Notes: generated by a model from the sequence alone, not told the origin. A stretch of DNA of 64,000 nt from Plecoglossus altivelis (GCA_036571765.1 BROE01000023.1:4945972-5009971); one strand, 5' to 3'. Positions 47,807 through 57,639 are shown, counted from the first letter of the stretch. Program-made: numbers and translations.

Positions 47807-50800
47807 CTATGAGAGAATGGGGTAGAGAGAGAACGAGGTGAGAGAGAGACTAAGAGAATGAAGTAGGGAGAGAGAGACAACAAGAGAGAACAAGGTAGGG
47901 AGAGACACTATGAGAGAGAACGAGGTGAGTGAGAGACTGAGAGAATGAAGTAGAGAGAGAGAGAGATGAAGAGAGAGAACGAGGTAGATAGACACGATGA
48001 GAGAGAACGAGGTAGAGAGAGAGACTATGAGAGAGAACAAGTTAGAGAGACGACGTGAGAGAACGAGGTGAGAGAGAGACTGAGAGAATGAGAGAGAGAT
48101 GACGAAAGAGAACGAGGTATAGACACTATTAGAGAGAACGAGGTAGAGGGAGAGACTATGAGAGAGAACAAGGTAGAGGGAGAGAGACTGAGAGGATGAG
48201 GTAAAGGGAGAGAGAACAAGGAAAAGAGAGAGAAAATGGGGAGAGAGAAATAAGAAATGAGAGAGAGAAAAGGGAGACAGCAGCTACCAGAGTGACGCTG
48301 GTGGACCTCTAGTCTGGCGTTGGGAAAGACAGAGGTGCCTAATGGGAAACGTCAGACGCATGGGATCTGCCTTCAACAAACCACTCTTTGTTTGCTGTCC
48401 TGTGTGCGCGCGTCAGCTTGCTTGGGTCCCATCCTGTGTGTATATGCTTTTCTCCAGCCCGTATGCATGTGCGTGGAGATAAGGGTTTATATCAGGCTAA
48501 CAAGCTTCTGCACCGCACAAACGCACAGCCAACCACACAGAAGGCTACACTGTATGGCACCCGGAGTACAGGAGGAGAAAAGATCGTTGTCAACTTGATT
48601 TGTATTTTTTACCACAGCGCACTGGTGCCACACAGAGTCAGCGCTTCTCTTCTCAGTAAGAAGCATTGGTTTCCCTTTTCCACGCTCTCGGATATTTCAA
48701 ATAACCACACGTTATCAGGGTCGGTCACACCGTTTACCACAGAAGCCGCAACACCGCCTCAAGCCTTCCCTTAACGGTAATCGTTAGGTTTCCAAGCAGA
48801 CAAACTTATCTCTCGCTGCTTTACATCCGTCCGCTATGGTTTTCGAGGGCCCGTCCCGACCGATGCAAAACGTCAGTCAACACTCCTCTTGTCTCCAGCT
48901 CCGCAGGTCCCATGTTCGGAGACACGCTGTACCTATTAAGGCTAATCCCCAATCCGTTTTTCAATTTTCGCTCCCCCCTTTTTCTCTCATTTTCTCAAAC
49001 GCGCAACGCTAATTAGGCGTGGTTTATGGTTTGCACGGCCTGTGCCAACACACACCCTGCTGGGCTCCAACCGGAGAAGACCTGCCTCAGCCAGTTTCCC
49101 TGGCAATGTCGGCTGGCACGTCGGCTACTTCAGGAAGGGCATCAAACAAGGGTGGTGATTTTTGCGAGCGCTGTTGGTCTGTTTTCGAAGAGAAATATAT
49201 TGGACGTGTGAGCGAGCGTGGATTTGCGTGTGCGGTGTACAGAAACATAGCCCGAAGCCAAGGTTTTTCCTGTGTGGGAGGTCACACACACACACCCCAA
49301 ACACTCATTAGAACGCACACTCGCATAAACACACAGACACAAATGAATGCAAACACACACAGACACCCACGCCTGAGGGGCAGGGAGCAGAGTGTGACTC
49401 CGCTCTACGCGGTCCCAAGGAGCTCAGGACGAAAGTGAAGTCGTTTTGTGTGGGTATGTGTTTGACGTTTCTTTAACCGCCAGCCAAAATAGGTTAGTCA
49501 CTTCCTAAATGGGACGCCTACAGCCGTTAGCGTTCGAAAACAGCTTTCCTGCTCGCCACTTCTGAGTGTACGTGCCAGGGCAAACGACTCAGGTGCGTGT
49601 TCGCGCGTAGACCGAGTCTCGGGTCTGCAAAGGTCGCGATCGCTGCTTGACGACTGGCATCGCTTGACGACTATCATCGCTTGACGACTGGCATCGCTTG
49701 ACGAAAACGAAACGGCGAATCCGCGCCCACGTTCACGCGGATCTTTGGGCTAGCGTGACGAGCATCGGGCTCGCCGGCGTGCTCGTCTCTCGACGCTGAC
49801 CCTGACCGTTCTCCCTGACTAACGGCAGAACGCGAGCGTTTGTTGGTGCACGCAGAACGCTGGGGTTTTGATCGTTGATCTGAGCTGGGGTTTTGATGCT
49901 ACGGACCATGAGGGTGATATCAAGTGTTCAGTCTGGTCGCGTATCGAGGTGACGTGAAGTGTTCGCGTATGTAGTGAAAGCACATCACGTCCTTCACTGC
50001 TAACCGAATGTCAAACACCATGGGTATTATTGGGGCTTGATAACTATTATCACTTCATGGAAATCAAAAACCAATCTGATCATCCGCACTGATGCCTCCG
50101 ACTATCTTTTTGCTGACATGAAGAGTAGCCGTTTTATTCGTGTGAGTTATGTGAATAAACTCTAATCCAAGGCTGAGAGAATCACTTGAAAACATGGATG
50201 AACATCCGAAAGTCCAACATGTGATTTATATTGTTTTTGTTTCTGCGTCTGCTGTTGCTTTCTCTCTCTGAGTCTCATCACCCCTCGGTCTGAATAACAG
50301 AAGAGAACGTCAGTACAGTTACACTGCTTAGACCTCTTGCCCTCCTCTTCCACGAGCAATTATCTCTCTCTCTCTGACACACACACACACACACTCTCTC
50401 TCACTCTCTCTCCCTCTCCCACACACACACTCTCTCTGCAAAACCCCTAAAAAGGAAGAAAAGAGCGAATGCCCTGGTTGTGGGTTTGTGGGCTTAATCA
50501 CATTGCTGGGCTCAGACTCCCCGTGCAACAGAACACCTACAGTAGGACCTGAGCGCACAAACACAGCTATCCCAGCAGCTGATCCGCAACTGCGAAACGC
50601 TCCGTTTTCCCCACGATTTCACGCGAAAGCACAAAGAAACGTTGTATGTCCTGTCCCCACCCCCTCCTTCACTCTAGGAAGATTATAATGCTTTAACTCT
50701 GTCTCTGTCTGTCTGTCTCTGTCTGTCTGTCTGACCACAGTTCATCATAGAGGACATGAAGCAACAGCAAACCAACAAACATAGCAACCTGCACAGAGAA

Positions 50801-52537
50801 GACCAGCACATCACTGTGGAGGAACTGTGGAAGGGATGGAAGACCTCTGAAGGTAGGGGAGAGAGGGAAGGGGGGAGGGAGGGGGAAGGAGGGGAGGTGG
50901 GAGAAAGCACCTCATGAGGAAGAGAGAGGAGAGAGGCGGGAAGGCGAAGATATGGAGTGAGGGGACCAGAAAGGAGGGGAGAGAGACAGAGGGAAGGGAG
51001 ATAACAAAGGCAGGAGGGGGAAGGGACAAGAGGAGAGTACAGACAGAAGAATGAGAGGACAGAGGGCTCTCCTGCTCTTCTCACCTCTCGAAATCTCTCT
51101 CTCTCTCGCACCCCTCTTCTTCTCACCCTCTCTCCCTCTCCCTCTCTCTCTCTCTCTTACCCTCTCTCCCCTCTACACCTCTCTCTCTCACTCCTCTCCT
51201 CCCTCTCCCTCGCTCCTCTCTCTTCTTACCCTCTCTCCCTCTTCCTCTCCACTCTCTCACTCTCACTCTACGCCTCTCTTCTCTCTCTCTCTTACCCTCT
51301 CTCCCTCTTCCTCTCTCTCTCTCACCCTCTCTCCCTCTCCCTCTCTCTCTCTCTCTTACCCTCTCTCCCTCTTCCTCTCTCTCTCTCACCCTCTCTCCCT
51401 CTCCCTCTCTCTCTCTCTCGCTCTCTCAGTCCATAACTGGACCATCGAGGACGCGGTCCAGTGGTTGAAGGAGAACGTAGAGCTCCCTCAGTACGAGACG
51501 AACTTCCGAGATTTCCGGGTGGATGGAAACACTTTACCTCGGTGAGCAAGATGGATCAGGACGCCTTGCATGAGTCACCGGGGAGCCCAGGACAGACAAA
51601 AGTGACTGTACAGGCTGTTCTGCGGCTGAATATACTCTGCCAAGACACCTCTCTGAAACACACAACCAATTGTGGTTTCTTTGCATTGTTTACGTGTCAT
51701 ATTTAGTTCTTGTCAATGAACATTTGAATATGTGGGCTGCGAGCTGTTTCCATGTTTCGTGTGAGTAGTCTTTTCATAGACGTGGCACGAGGTGTTGTGC
51801 CAAATGAAAAGTAGTCAATTAAATGTTGTTATCCCATCATTTGGGATATTTGCTTTTGGCAATTTTGTAATCTACGATAATGCTGCCCTCTACTGGTCGC
51901 ATGAGGACACACATGCAAGGTCGATACATAAGAACTATTACAGAAGCTGTGAGAATACACACAGACACACACACACACACACACACACAGTTACAGCCAT
52001 GCTTTCACGGTTGTATCAGCTGTCTGTTGTAACCCCCCGAATTAATGAAGTTATCTGAGTAGAGAACGCGAGGGAATGTGCGTGCGTGTGCGTGTATGTA
52101 ATCCTCTTCTTGAATGCGACTCACTTTTGGCCGTAGGTATGGAATGAGATGATTGAAGTGTGGGTGGGGGTAGGAAGGCCAGCGCGGTGGGGTGCTGGGG
52201 TGCTGGGGTGTAAAGTTACCCCCCTCATCACTCTCTGGCCCCAGGACACTGACTCATGAAGTGATGTCACAGTGCCGTCTTGTGTTTCGCTGGCGGCCAT
52301 GTTGTCAAACGGGGGGGTGGGGGGGACTCAAGATGGCGGTCGCTCGCTGTAGTTTCCTAATTACAAACACGCTAGACAAATACACTCACACGAATGTGGT
52401 ATCTTCCTAGCGTCTCTCTTGTGTCCAAACACACGCACGCACGCAGAGACACGCACTACAAATATCTCTCATTTCTCTTCCTCATATGTTCACAAATATC
52501 TCCGGTATGGGTTTGTTTAGATAGACACAGGCGTATG

Positions 52538-52593
<56 letters not shown>

Positions 52594-54810
52594 CACACAC
52601 ACAGCTGTTGCAACGTTGCCATGCGTGTGTGGGGTCTGAGCGGCTGGCTGGTCTAGCCACTCTCATGCAGGCTCCTGATGACGACAGCGGCGGTGCATTC
52701 TGCTCACGAGGCGCTTTCCACTCTGTCTTTCAGAATAGCGGCGAACGAACCGTTATTTATCTCGTCCCAGTTGAAGATACTCGACCAGCGGCATAAGCAA
52801 AAGCTGAATTTGAAAGCGCTGGACGCCGTGCTGTTCGGACCCCCGCTACGTAAGTGAGCCCCCCCTGCCGTCCGCGCCGGGGCGGACCGCTGGTTGGTGT
52901 TTGGGGAGAAATCGTCTTTGTTGTCGTGTCCGTCCGGCGCTCATTCTCTCTGACCACCCCCGCCTGCAATCCCCCCACCCCCTTCCCCCCCTCCAACGCC
53001 CTCTCTCCCTTCGCTCCTCTTTCCGTGTAACTCCCCCCCCCCCTCCCGCCCGCCCACACACACCGCAGGTCAGCAGCATAACTGGTTGAAGGACTTTGTC
53101 CTGATGGTGTCCATCCTCATCGGGTTGGGAGGCTGCTGGTTCGCCTACGTCCAGAACAAGTCGTCCAGGGTGCACATCTCCCAGATGATGAAGGACCTGG
53201 AGAGCCTTCAGAATGCGGAGCTCAGCCTCATGGAGCTGCAGGAGCGGTGAGAGACCTGGCGTCACCATCGCCGCCGCTCCCATGGCGAAAGGAGTTCGAT
53301 CGATCAGTGTAAACGTTTGCACGGTTCGAAAAAGGCCTGGTTTTGACCCCCCCCCCCCCCCCTCCCCTTCTACCTCGACCCCTCTCCATCCCCTTCCTTC
53401 CCACTCCCCCTCCCTCCCCACCCAGGCTGGAGAAGGCCCAGGAGGAGAACAGGACGGTGGCCGTGGAGAAGCAGAACCTGGAGCAGAAGATGAGAGACGA
53501 GATCAGCGGGGCCAAGAAGGAGGCGCACCGGCTCCGGGACCTCCGGCAGGGAGCAGAGTGTGAACTCAGCCGACTCAAATACGCAGAGGAGGAGCTGGTG
53601 CAGGTAGGAACCCTCGGGAACCGTGGAACCCTGCTTGGGCTGAACCTTTGGGTTGATGTGATGAACAGAGGCTTTACCCTTTCCTGGTGTGAGGAGTACT
53701 CATGAACCAACAGCAGTGGATGGAGAATACACGTTACGTTCTCTTACACTTGCATCAAATTACAATAAGAAAATAAACGTGAACAAACATCCAAAACGTG
53801 CTCTCCACACACTCCTGCCTGACTCCTCCCTCTCCCCTGACCCCTCCCTCTCCCCTGACTCCTCCCTCTCCCCTGACCCCTCTCTTCTCTGACTCCTCCC
53901 TGTCCCCTGACCCTTCTCTGCTCCCTGACCCCTCTTTCCCCTGACTCCTCTCTCTCCCCTGACTCCTCCCTGTCCCCTGACCCCTCTCTGCTCCCTGACC
54001 CCTCTCTCTCCCCTGACTCCTCCCTCTCCCCTGACTCCTCCCGCTCCCCTGACTCCTCCCTGTCCCCTGACCCCTCTCTGCTCCCTGACCCCTCTCTCTC
54101 CCCTGACTTCTCCCTCTCCCCTGACCCCTTCTCCTCCCCTGACCCCTTCTCCTCCCCTGACCCCCCTCCCTCTCCACCCGGCCCCTCCTCCAGGTGCGTA
54201 TGGCTCTGAAGCGAGCGGAGAAAGAGATGCAGTCGGAGTTCTCGGTGCCGGAGGCCCTGCAGATGTGGCTGCAGCTGACCCATGAAGTGGAGGTCCAGTA
54301 CTACAACACCAAGAAACACAGCGCCGAACAGCAGCTCACCGTTGCCAAGGATGAGGTCAGCTGGCTTTCCTTCCCAATACCCAGCGGGTCTGGACTTCAG
54401 AGATGTTCTGGAGTTGGGGGGGGGATTGCGTTAGTTAGATGCCTTGTCTGTGTTTTCGTCGTTGTAAAATGAGATATTTATCTCCCACACGCATCGGACA
54501 CACACACACAAGTACACATTAGGAGAACACAGCTCTCTTGGTTTTTTTTTCCTCAATTACTTTTTTAATGTGGCTAAATTCGTTTTTAATTGTGTTGTTT
54601 GTTCTCCGTGCGGTAAGGCACAGCCAAAGTGACTCATCAGGCACTATCAAAAGTCAATTATCTTCTAAAAGCACCGAGAACATGTTGTTCTTTTCACAGA
54701 GATGCATCTGACCTGTACACCTTTTAAACACTGTGGTTTGCTGTTTTCCATAGTGTGCTGTGCCCTCGAAGCAGGATTTGGATGTGTTTCATATGTTTGT
54801 GTGTGTGTGT

Positions 54811-54841
<31 letters not shown>

Positions 54842-55289
54842 CCACAGGCAGAGAAAATCAAGAAGAAGAGGAGTTCAGTATTTGGGACCCTTCATGTTGC
54901 TCACAGTTCCTCTCTGGATGAGGTGGACCACAAGATACTGGAGGCAAAGTATGAAATCACACACACATACAGTACACACACATACAGTACACACACATAC
55001 AGTACACACACATACAGTACGCACGCATGTATACTCACAGGTTCACACATGTGCACTCACAGGTTCACACACACATGCAGTACACACACATGTTCACACA
55101 CACTTGCAGTACACACACACATGCAGTATACACACAGGTTCACACACACATGCAGTACACACACATGTACACTCACAGGTTCACACAAACATGCAGTACG
55201 CACATGTACACCCACAGGTTCACAAATACATGCATACTAACAGGTTCTAACACACACATACAGTACACACACATGTATACTCACAGGTT

Positions 55290-55327
<38 letters not shown>

Positions 55328-57599
55328 CTCATCCTACTGTATTAAGTCAACCTCTGTATTTCTTAGTGTTGAGATTCCACCTAATTGGCATGCTGGCAGG
55401 CATTTATCATTATTGACCCTGACCGGCACAGCAACAAATGCGCAATGCTTGGTTGCATATACCTCAAGATACTTCAGTGTTTGATTTATCAATACATTTT
55501 ACAGCCCTATTGATTAGTAACCCGCAGCCAATAAGACAATAACGCACCCAAAGCAACGATTAAGAACAGCAGAGATGACGGCTGGGTTACCATAGAGACT
55601 CTTAAACCAAAACCAGCCTTTCTGTACATGAACGCAAGCCTCGCCCCCCTTGTTAGAAGTGTCCTGCCCTCTGAGGTGACGGCGCGTGTCCTTCCAGGAA
55701 GTCTCTGTCGGAGGTGACGGCTTGCCTGCGGGAGCGTCTTCACCGCTGGCAGCAGATCGAGAAGCTGTGTGGCTTCCCCCTCGTGCACAACTCTGGGCTG
55801 CCCAGCCTCACCGCCACGCTCTACTCCGACCACAGCTGGGTGGTCATGCCGCGGGTCTCCGTGCCGCCCTACCCCATCGCCGGCGGCGTGGACGACCTGG
55901 ACGAGGACACGCCCCCAATCATTCCGCAGTTTGCCTGTAAGGAAACAAACGGCGTCGTGTGTGTGTCGCATTTCTTACGTGGACGAACTCTTGTTTTTGC
56001 GTTGTGCGTTTGAAGTCGGGAATGTGCTGCGCGTGTTTGGCCCGATCGATCGATGTACAGTAAACGGTCGTCCCGTTCCGGCCCTGCCCACCTAAAGCCC
56101 CGTCTCTCTGTCTGCTTCCTCAGCCTCCACCATGATGCGGCCCCCCCTGACCCGCAGCAGCAGCCTCTGTCGCTCCCGCCGCAGCCTCCTGGGCTCCCAG
56201 CAGTCCTCGCTCATGTCCCCCGACCCCGACCTCCTGTCCATGGCGAGCTCCGGCTTGTCCTATCACCCCGAGGGGGACGAGGACCACCAATTCTTCAACG
56301 TGGAGAGGAAAGGGTGAGGACGAGGACGCCGCGCTTCTGCGCTGGGGGGGGGCGGGGGAGGGGGNNNNNNNNNNNNNNNNNNNNNNNNNNNNNNNNNNNN
56401 NNNNNNNNNNNNNNNNNNNNNNNNNNNNNNNNNNNNNNNNNNNNNNNNNNNNNNNNNNNNNNNNNNNNNNNNNNNNNNNNNNNNNNNNNNNNNNNNNNNN
56501 CTGCCTCACTTCCCCCTCCCCCTCACCCCTCACCTCCACCTCTCCCCCTGGCTGATACGGGTTGTAATATGACGACACACTAGACAGGCCCTCTGCCCCC
56601 CTGCCCGCGGCTTATGAGCCACACTCTCACTTACGTACAAACAGAAGAAAGTGAAGAGAGGCGGTCCATCGAGTCCCGATTTCCCTCAGTCGCTATGTCT
56701 TCCCCCTCTCTATCACGTTTATGGTGAATACGTGCCGTGGGTGTGCTGTGCCTAATCCCTGTCCTACTCAGTCCAACGAGTTCCTGTGACTTCTATATTG
56801 GGCCCTCCCCCCTACTCTCTCTTATAGGGGATTGCTTTTCACAGGATGCTTCTCCCTCAAGACCTTAACGACGTACTTTTATTGTCCTCCTGTCGTCAGC
56901 TCACAGCATGTTGGGCTCTCAGCTACTGTTCGGTCTCCTCCTCTCCTTCCCCAATTCCCCCGTCACCAAACAGAGTATCTGGCCCCCCCCCCGTACCCCC
57001 CGATCCAGGCACCCAAGCCCCCGGAGACCCAGTACCGAAGGCCCCACGCAGCGATCCTCCCTCCGCGAGGACCATGCTCACTCCTACTCCAGGACCCGTT
57101 CCCTGCGGCACGGGTGGCCTACCCTCCTCCTCCTGCCTCAGGGACTTCCCGGTTCTTACTGTCTGATATAGATCCGCCCTGCTATCGACCCACCCGCTAA
57201 CTTATACCCCGTCTCACCCCACCCTCCCACCACCCCTATATCCCCCCAGCCTAGAGCACCAAATTAACCGCCCCCTCGCACAAGGGCTCGCCCGACCTCA
57301 CCCGCACCCTCCTGCCCGAGTCCCAGAGCATGCCGTTTCCCGGCGGTGTCCAACAAGCGGGCATGGGGGCGTACAACGGCATCCTGGAGAAGTCCTACAG
57401 CATGGGCCAGCTGCCCGCGGGCATGGTGCCTGGCGTGGGTCGCTACCCCTCCCTTACCTCACTGGACTCGGAGGGCAGGAGTGTGGGCAGAGAGCACAAG
57501 CTGCAGAGCACTTCCTCCCAAGACTCGAGCGACAATGGCAGCGAGAAATTCAGACGCTCCTCGTCTAAGATCAAGAGCCTGTTCAAGAAGAAAAAGTAA
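28307..57599 (+). CDS. stim2: stromal interaction molecule 2, ER calcium sensor (13-exon model, tail uncertain)
   Basis: STIM2 senses luminal ER calcium with its EF-hand and opens Orai channels through its cytosolic SOAR/CAD region. Exons 28307-28439, 43446-43576, 50741-50852, 51430-51541, 52734-52849, 53069-53246, 53426-53603, 54194-54355, 54848-54948, 55698-55936 and 56124-56313 are firm, with all phases consistent. The tail is modelled as 56907-57113 plus 57257-57599, giving 2202 nt and 733 residues, close to the length of human STIM2. Order of parts: signal peptide, EF-hand loop at about 74-85 (DDDNDGGIEVNE, with acidic residues at positions 1, 3, 5 and 12), SAM domain about 126-200, TM about 211-231, coiled coil CC1, SOAR, Ser/Pro-rich tail, polybasic end KIKSLFKKKK. 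Leu389 in FGTLHVAH is the STIM2-type residue (Phe in STIM1). The segment before SVPEALQ is about two residues shorter than in human STIM2. Which teleost stim2 copy this is cannot be told. Confidence 0.95.
30055..30110 (+). mobile_element. tRNA-derived SINE remnant (B-box)
   Basis: GGGTTCGAACCC (30086-30097) is a perfect Pol III B-box / T-loop. It is preceded by aaggtcat, a context typical of tRNA-derived SINEs in fish. The upstream part is too short and diverged for a functional tRNA A-box spacing, so I call it a remnant. It lies in stim2 intron 1. Confidence 0.4.
39318..39460 (+). mobile_element. Tc1/mariner-like terminal fragment
   Basis: The stretch with cagtgcaaaagtcttagg-like sequence (tccagtgcaaaagtcttagg at about 39331-39350) resembles the terminal repeat of a common fish Tc1-like family. 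No transposase frame and no opposite terminal repeat is found, so at most a solo end remains. Confidence 0.35.
40642..40920 (+). repeat. complex (TG)n array with 50-60-bp higher-order unit
   Basis: TG tracts separated by four copies of a block containing ctgagaaagcgtgcctgtgt (first copy ctgagaaagtgtgcctgtgt), giving a higher-order repeat in stim2 intron 1. Confidence 0.92.
42540..42800 (+). repeat. 10-bp minisatellite (CTCCCTGTGT)
   Basis: About 25 units of CTCCCTGTGT / CTCTCTGTGT / CTCCCTGCAT, in stim2 intron 1. It causes long open frames on both strands. Confidence 0.95.
43068..43104 (+). repeat. (GT)n microsatellite
   Basis: A GT tract followed by a G run, 340 bp before stim2 exon 2. Confidence 0.95.
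43446..43576 (+). CDS. stim2: stim2 exon 2 (EF-hand)
   Basis: Encodes DPCLTVMPPCIGDADRFSLE, then ALHQIHKQLDDDNDGGIEVN. Contains the two luminal Cys residues seen in STIMs and the canonical calcium-binding loop. Preceded by a poly-C tract. Phase 1 to 0. Confidence 0.95.
43922..44023 (+). repeat. 12-bp minisatellite (AGAGAGACCAAA)
   Basis: About eight near-perfect units in stim2 intron 2; a multiple of three, so the antisense frame reads a false LVSL repeat. Confidence 0.95.
46204..46302 (+). repeat. 13-bp minisatellite (GAGAACCTTTGGG)
   Basis: Six head-to-tail copies, the inner ones identical, in stim2 intron 2. The low divergence suggests a recent expansion. Confidence 0.95.
47040..47275 (+). 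repeat. compound (GT)n/(GA)n repeat
   Basis: Alternating GT and GA tracts in stim2 intron 2; no exon. Confidence 0.85.
47756..48275 (+). repeat. purine minisatellite (GAGAGAGAACGAGGTAGA units)
   Basis: About 500 bp of GA-rich units of roughly 30-50 bp with recurring gagaacgaggtagagagaga and gactatgagaga, in stim2 intron 2. Confidence 0.9.
49640..49705 (+). repeat. 17-bp tandem repeat (GCTTGACGACTGGCATC)
   Basis: Three and a half copies in stim2 intron 2, one copy with TATC in place of GGC. CpG-containing, unlike the other repeats here. Confidence 0.9.
50741..50852 (+). CDS. stim2: stim2 exon 3 (hidden EF-hand)
   Basis: Encodes FIIEDMKQQQTNKHSNLHRE and DQHITVEELWKGWKTSE, the non-canonical second EF-hand. 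A CTGT array lies directly upstream of the acceptor ctgaccacag. Confidence 0.95.
51065..51429 (+). repeat. CT-rich array abutting stim2 exon 4
   Basis: Almost pure pyrimidine over about 365 bp with recurring taccctctctccctc units, ending as the exon 4 acceptor. Confidence 0.95.
51430..51541 (+). CDS. stim2: stim2 exon 4 (SAM domain, first part)
   Basis: Encodes VHNWTIEDAVQWLKENVELP and QYETNFRDFRVDGNTLP. The acceptor is the end of a roughly 365-bp CT-rich array. Donor GTGAGC. Confidence 0.95.
52541..52603 (+). repeat. (CA)n microsatellite
   Basis: About 30 CA units with one CG interruption, in stim2 intron 4. Confidence 0.95.
52734..52849 (+). CDS. stim2: stim2 exon 5 (SAM domain, second part)
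   Basis: Encodes RIAANEPLFISSQLKILDQR and HKQKLNLKALDAVLFGPPL. Acceptor ctctgtctttcag, donor GTAAGT, ends phase 1. Confidence 0.95.
53069..53246 (+). CDS. stim2: stim2 exon 6 (transmembrane segment, CC1 start)
   Basis: Encodes QQHNWLKDFVLMVSILIGLG, GCWFAYVQNK and MMKDLESLQNAELSLMELQE. Contains the single TM helix and the start of coiled coil 1. Confidence 0.95.
53426..53603 (+). CDS. stim2: stim2 exon 7 (CC1)
   Basis: Encodes LEKAQEENRTVAVEKQNLEQ and on to GAECELSRLKYAEEELVQ, all coiled coil 1. Phase 2 to 0. Confidence 0.95.
53814..54190 (+). repeat. minisatellite (TCCCCTGACCCCTCCCTC) abutting stim2 exon 8
   Basis: About 20 units of roughly 18-19 bp (cctgactcctccctctcc / cctgacccctctctgctc) covering most of stim2 intron 7 and ending at its acceptor. 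Confidence 0.95.
54194..54355 (+). CDS. stim2: stim2 exon 8 (CC1 end, SOAR start)
   Basis: Encodes VRMALKRAEKEMQSEFSVPE, ALQMWLQLTHEVEVQYYNTK and onward. The acceptor is the last unit of a 370-bp pyrimidine-rich minisatellite. The segment before SVPEALQ is about two residues shorter than in human STIM2. Confidence 0.95.
54799..54841 (+). repeat. (TG)n abutting stim2 exon 9 acceptor
   Basis: A TG tract with a CTC interruption ends 6 bases before the exon 9 boundary. Confidence 0.95.
54848..54948 (+). CDS. stim2: stim2 exon 9 (SOAR)
   Basis: Encodes AEKIKKKRSSVFGTLHVAHS and SSLDEVDHKILEAK: the polybasic SOAR stretch and the STIM2-specific Leu. Flanked on both sides by TG and CA arrays; donor GTATGA. 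Confidence 0.95.
54957..55324 (+). repeat. CA-rich VNTR after stim2 exon 9
   Basis: Units acacacatacagt (13 bp), then acactcacaggttcacac and acacatgcagtacac types, then pure CA, starting 8 bases after the donor. Confidence 0.95.
55698..55936 (+). CDS. stim2: stim2 exon 10 (SOAR end and inhibitory region)
   Basis: Encodes SLSEVTACLRERLHRWQQIE, KLCGFPLVHNSGLPSLTATL and SVPPYPIAGGVDDLDEDTPP. The last segment is the acidic region after SOAR. Confidence 0.95.
56124..56313 (+). CDS. stim2: stim2 exon 11 (Ser/Pro-rich tail)
   Basis: Encodes TRSSSLCRSRRSLLGSQQSS and SPDPDLLSMASS, matching ARSSSLCRSRRS and SPDPDILSVSS of human STIM2. Ends in phase 2 with donor GTGAGG, 50 bases before the N gap. Confidence 0.9.
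56365..56500. other. assembly gap (136 N)
   Basis: A run of 136 N within the stim2 intron after exon 11, bordered on the left by a G-rich tract. A small exon could be hidden here. Confidence 0.99.
56907..57113 (+). CDS. stim2: stim2 candidate exon 12 (tail)
   Basis: The acceptor gctcacag and donor GTGGCC enclose 207 nt open in the frame set by exon 11, entering and leaving in phase 2. The product is Ser/Arg/Pro-rich (RSRHPSPRRPSTEG, SSLREDHAHSYSRTRSLRHG), as expected of a STIM2 tail. The donor is weak and the run of ten C's near 56990 is error-prone, so the frame could be wrong. In mammals the tail after this point lies in one last exon. Confidence 0.5.
57257..57599 (+). CDS. stim2: stim2 last exon (polybasic C-terminus)
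   Basis: The frame from about 57290 to the TAA at 57597-57599 is certain: it contains YNGILEKSYSMGQL (human YNGILEKSCSMNQL) and ends SSSKIKSLFKKKK, the lipid-binding polybasic tail. The 5' limit is inferred. A TAG at 57252-57254 closes the frame, and AG at 57255-57256 is the only acceptor that fits phase 2. The better-looking acceptor at 57249-57250 would put the TAG in frame. Confidence 0.8.
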
Positions 57600-57639
57600 A
57601 CTATTGAGGAGGCGATGTCTCGTTCTTTGAAAGAGAAAG

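Noticed and set aside
53744..54319. 191-codon minus-strand Glu/Gly/Ser-rich frame
   Set aside because: It is the antisense reading of the stim2 intron 7 minisatellite and exon 8.
57251..57290. stim2 last exon starting after the CCCCCCAG at 57250
   Set aside because: It has the better acceptor consensus, but the frame needed for the conserved C-terminus would contain a TAG at 57252-57254.
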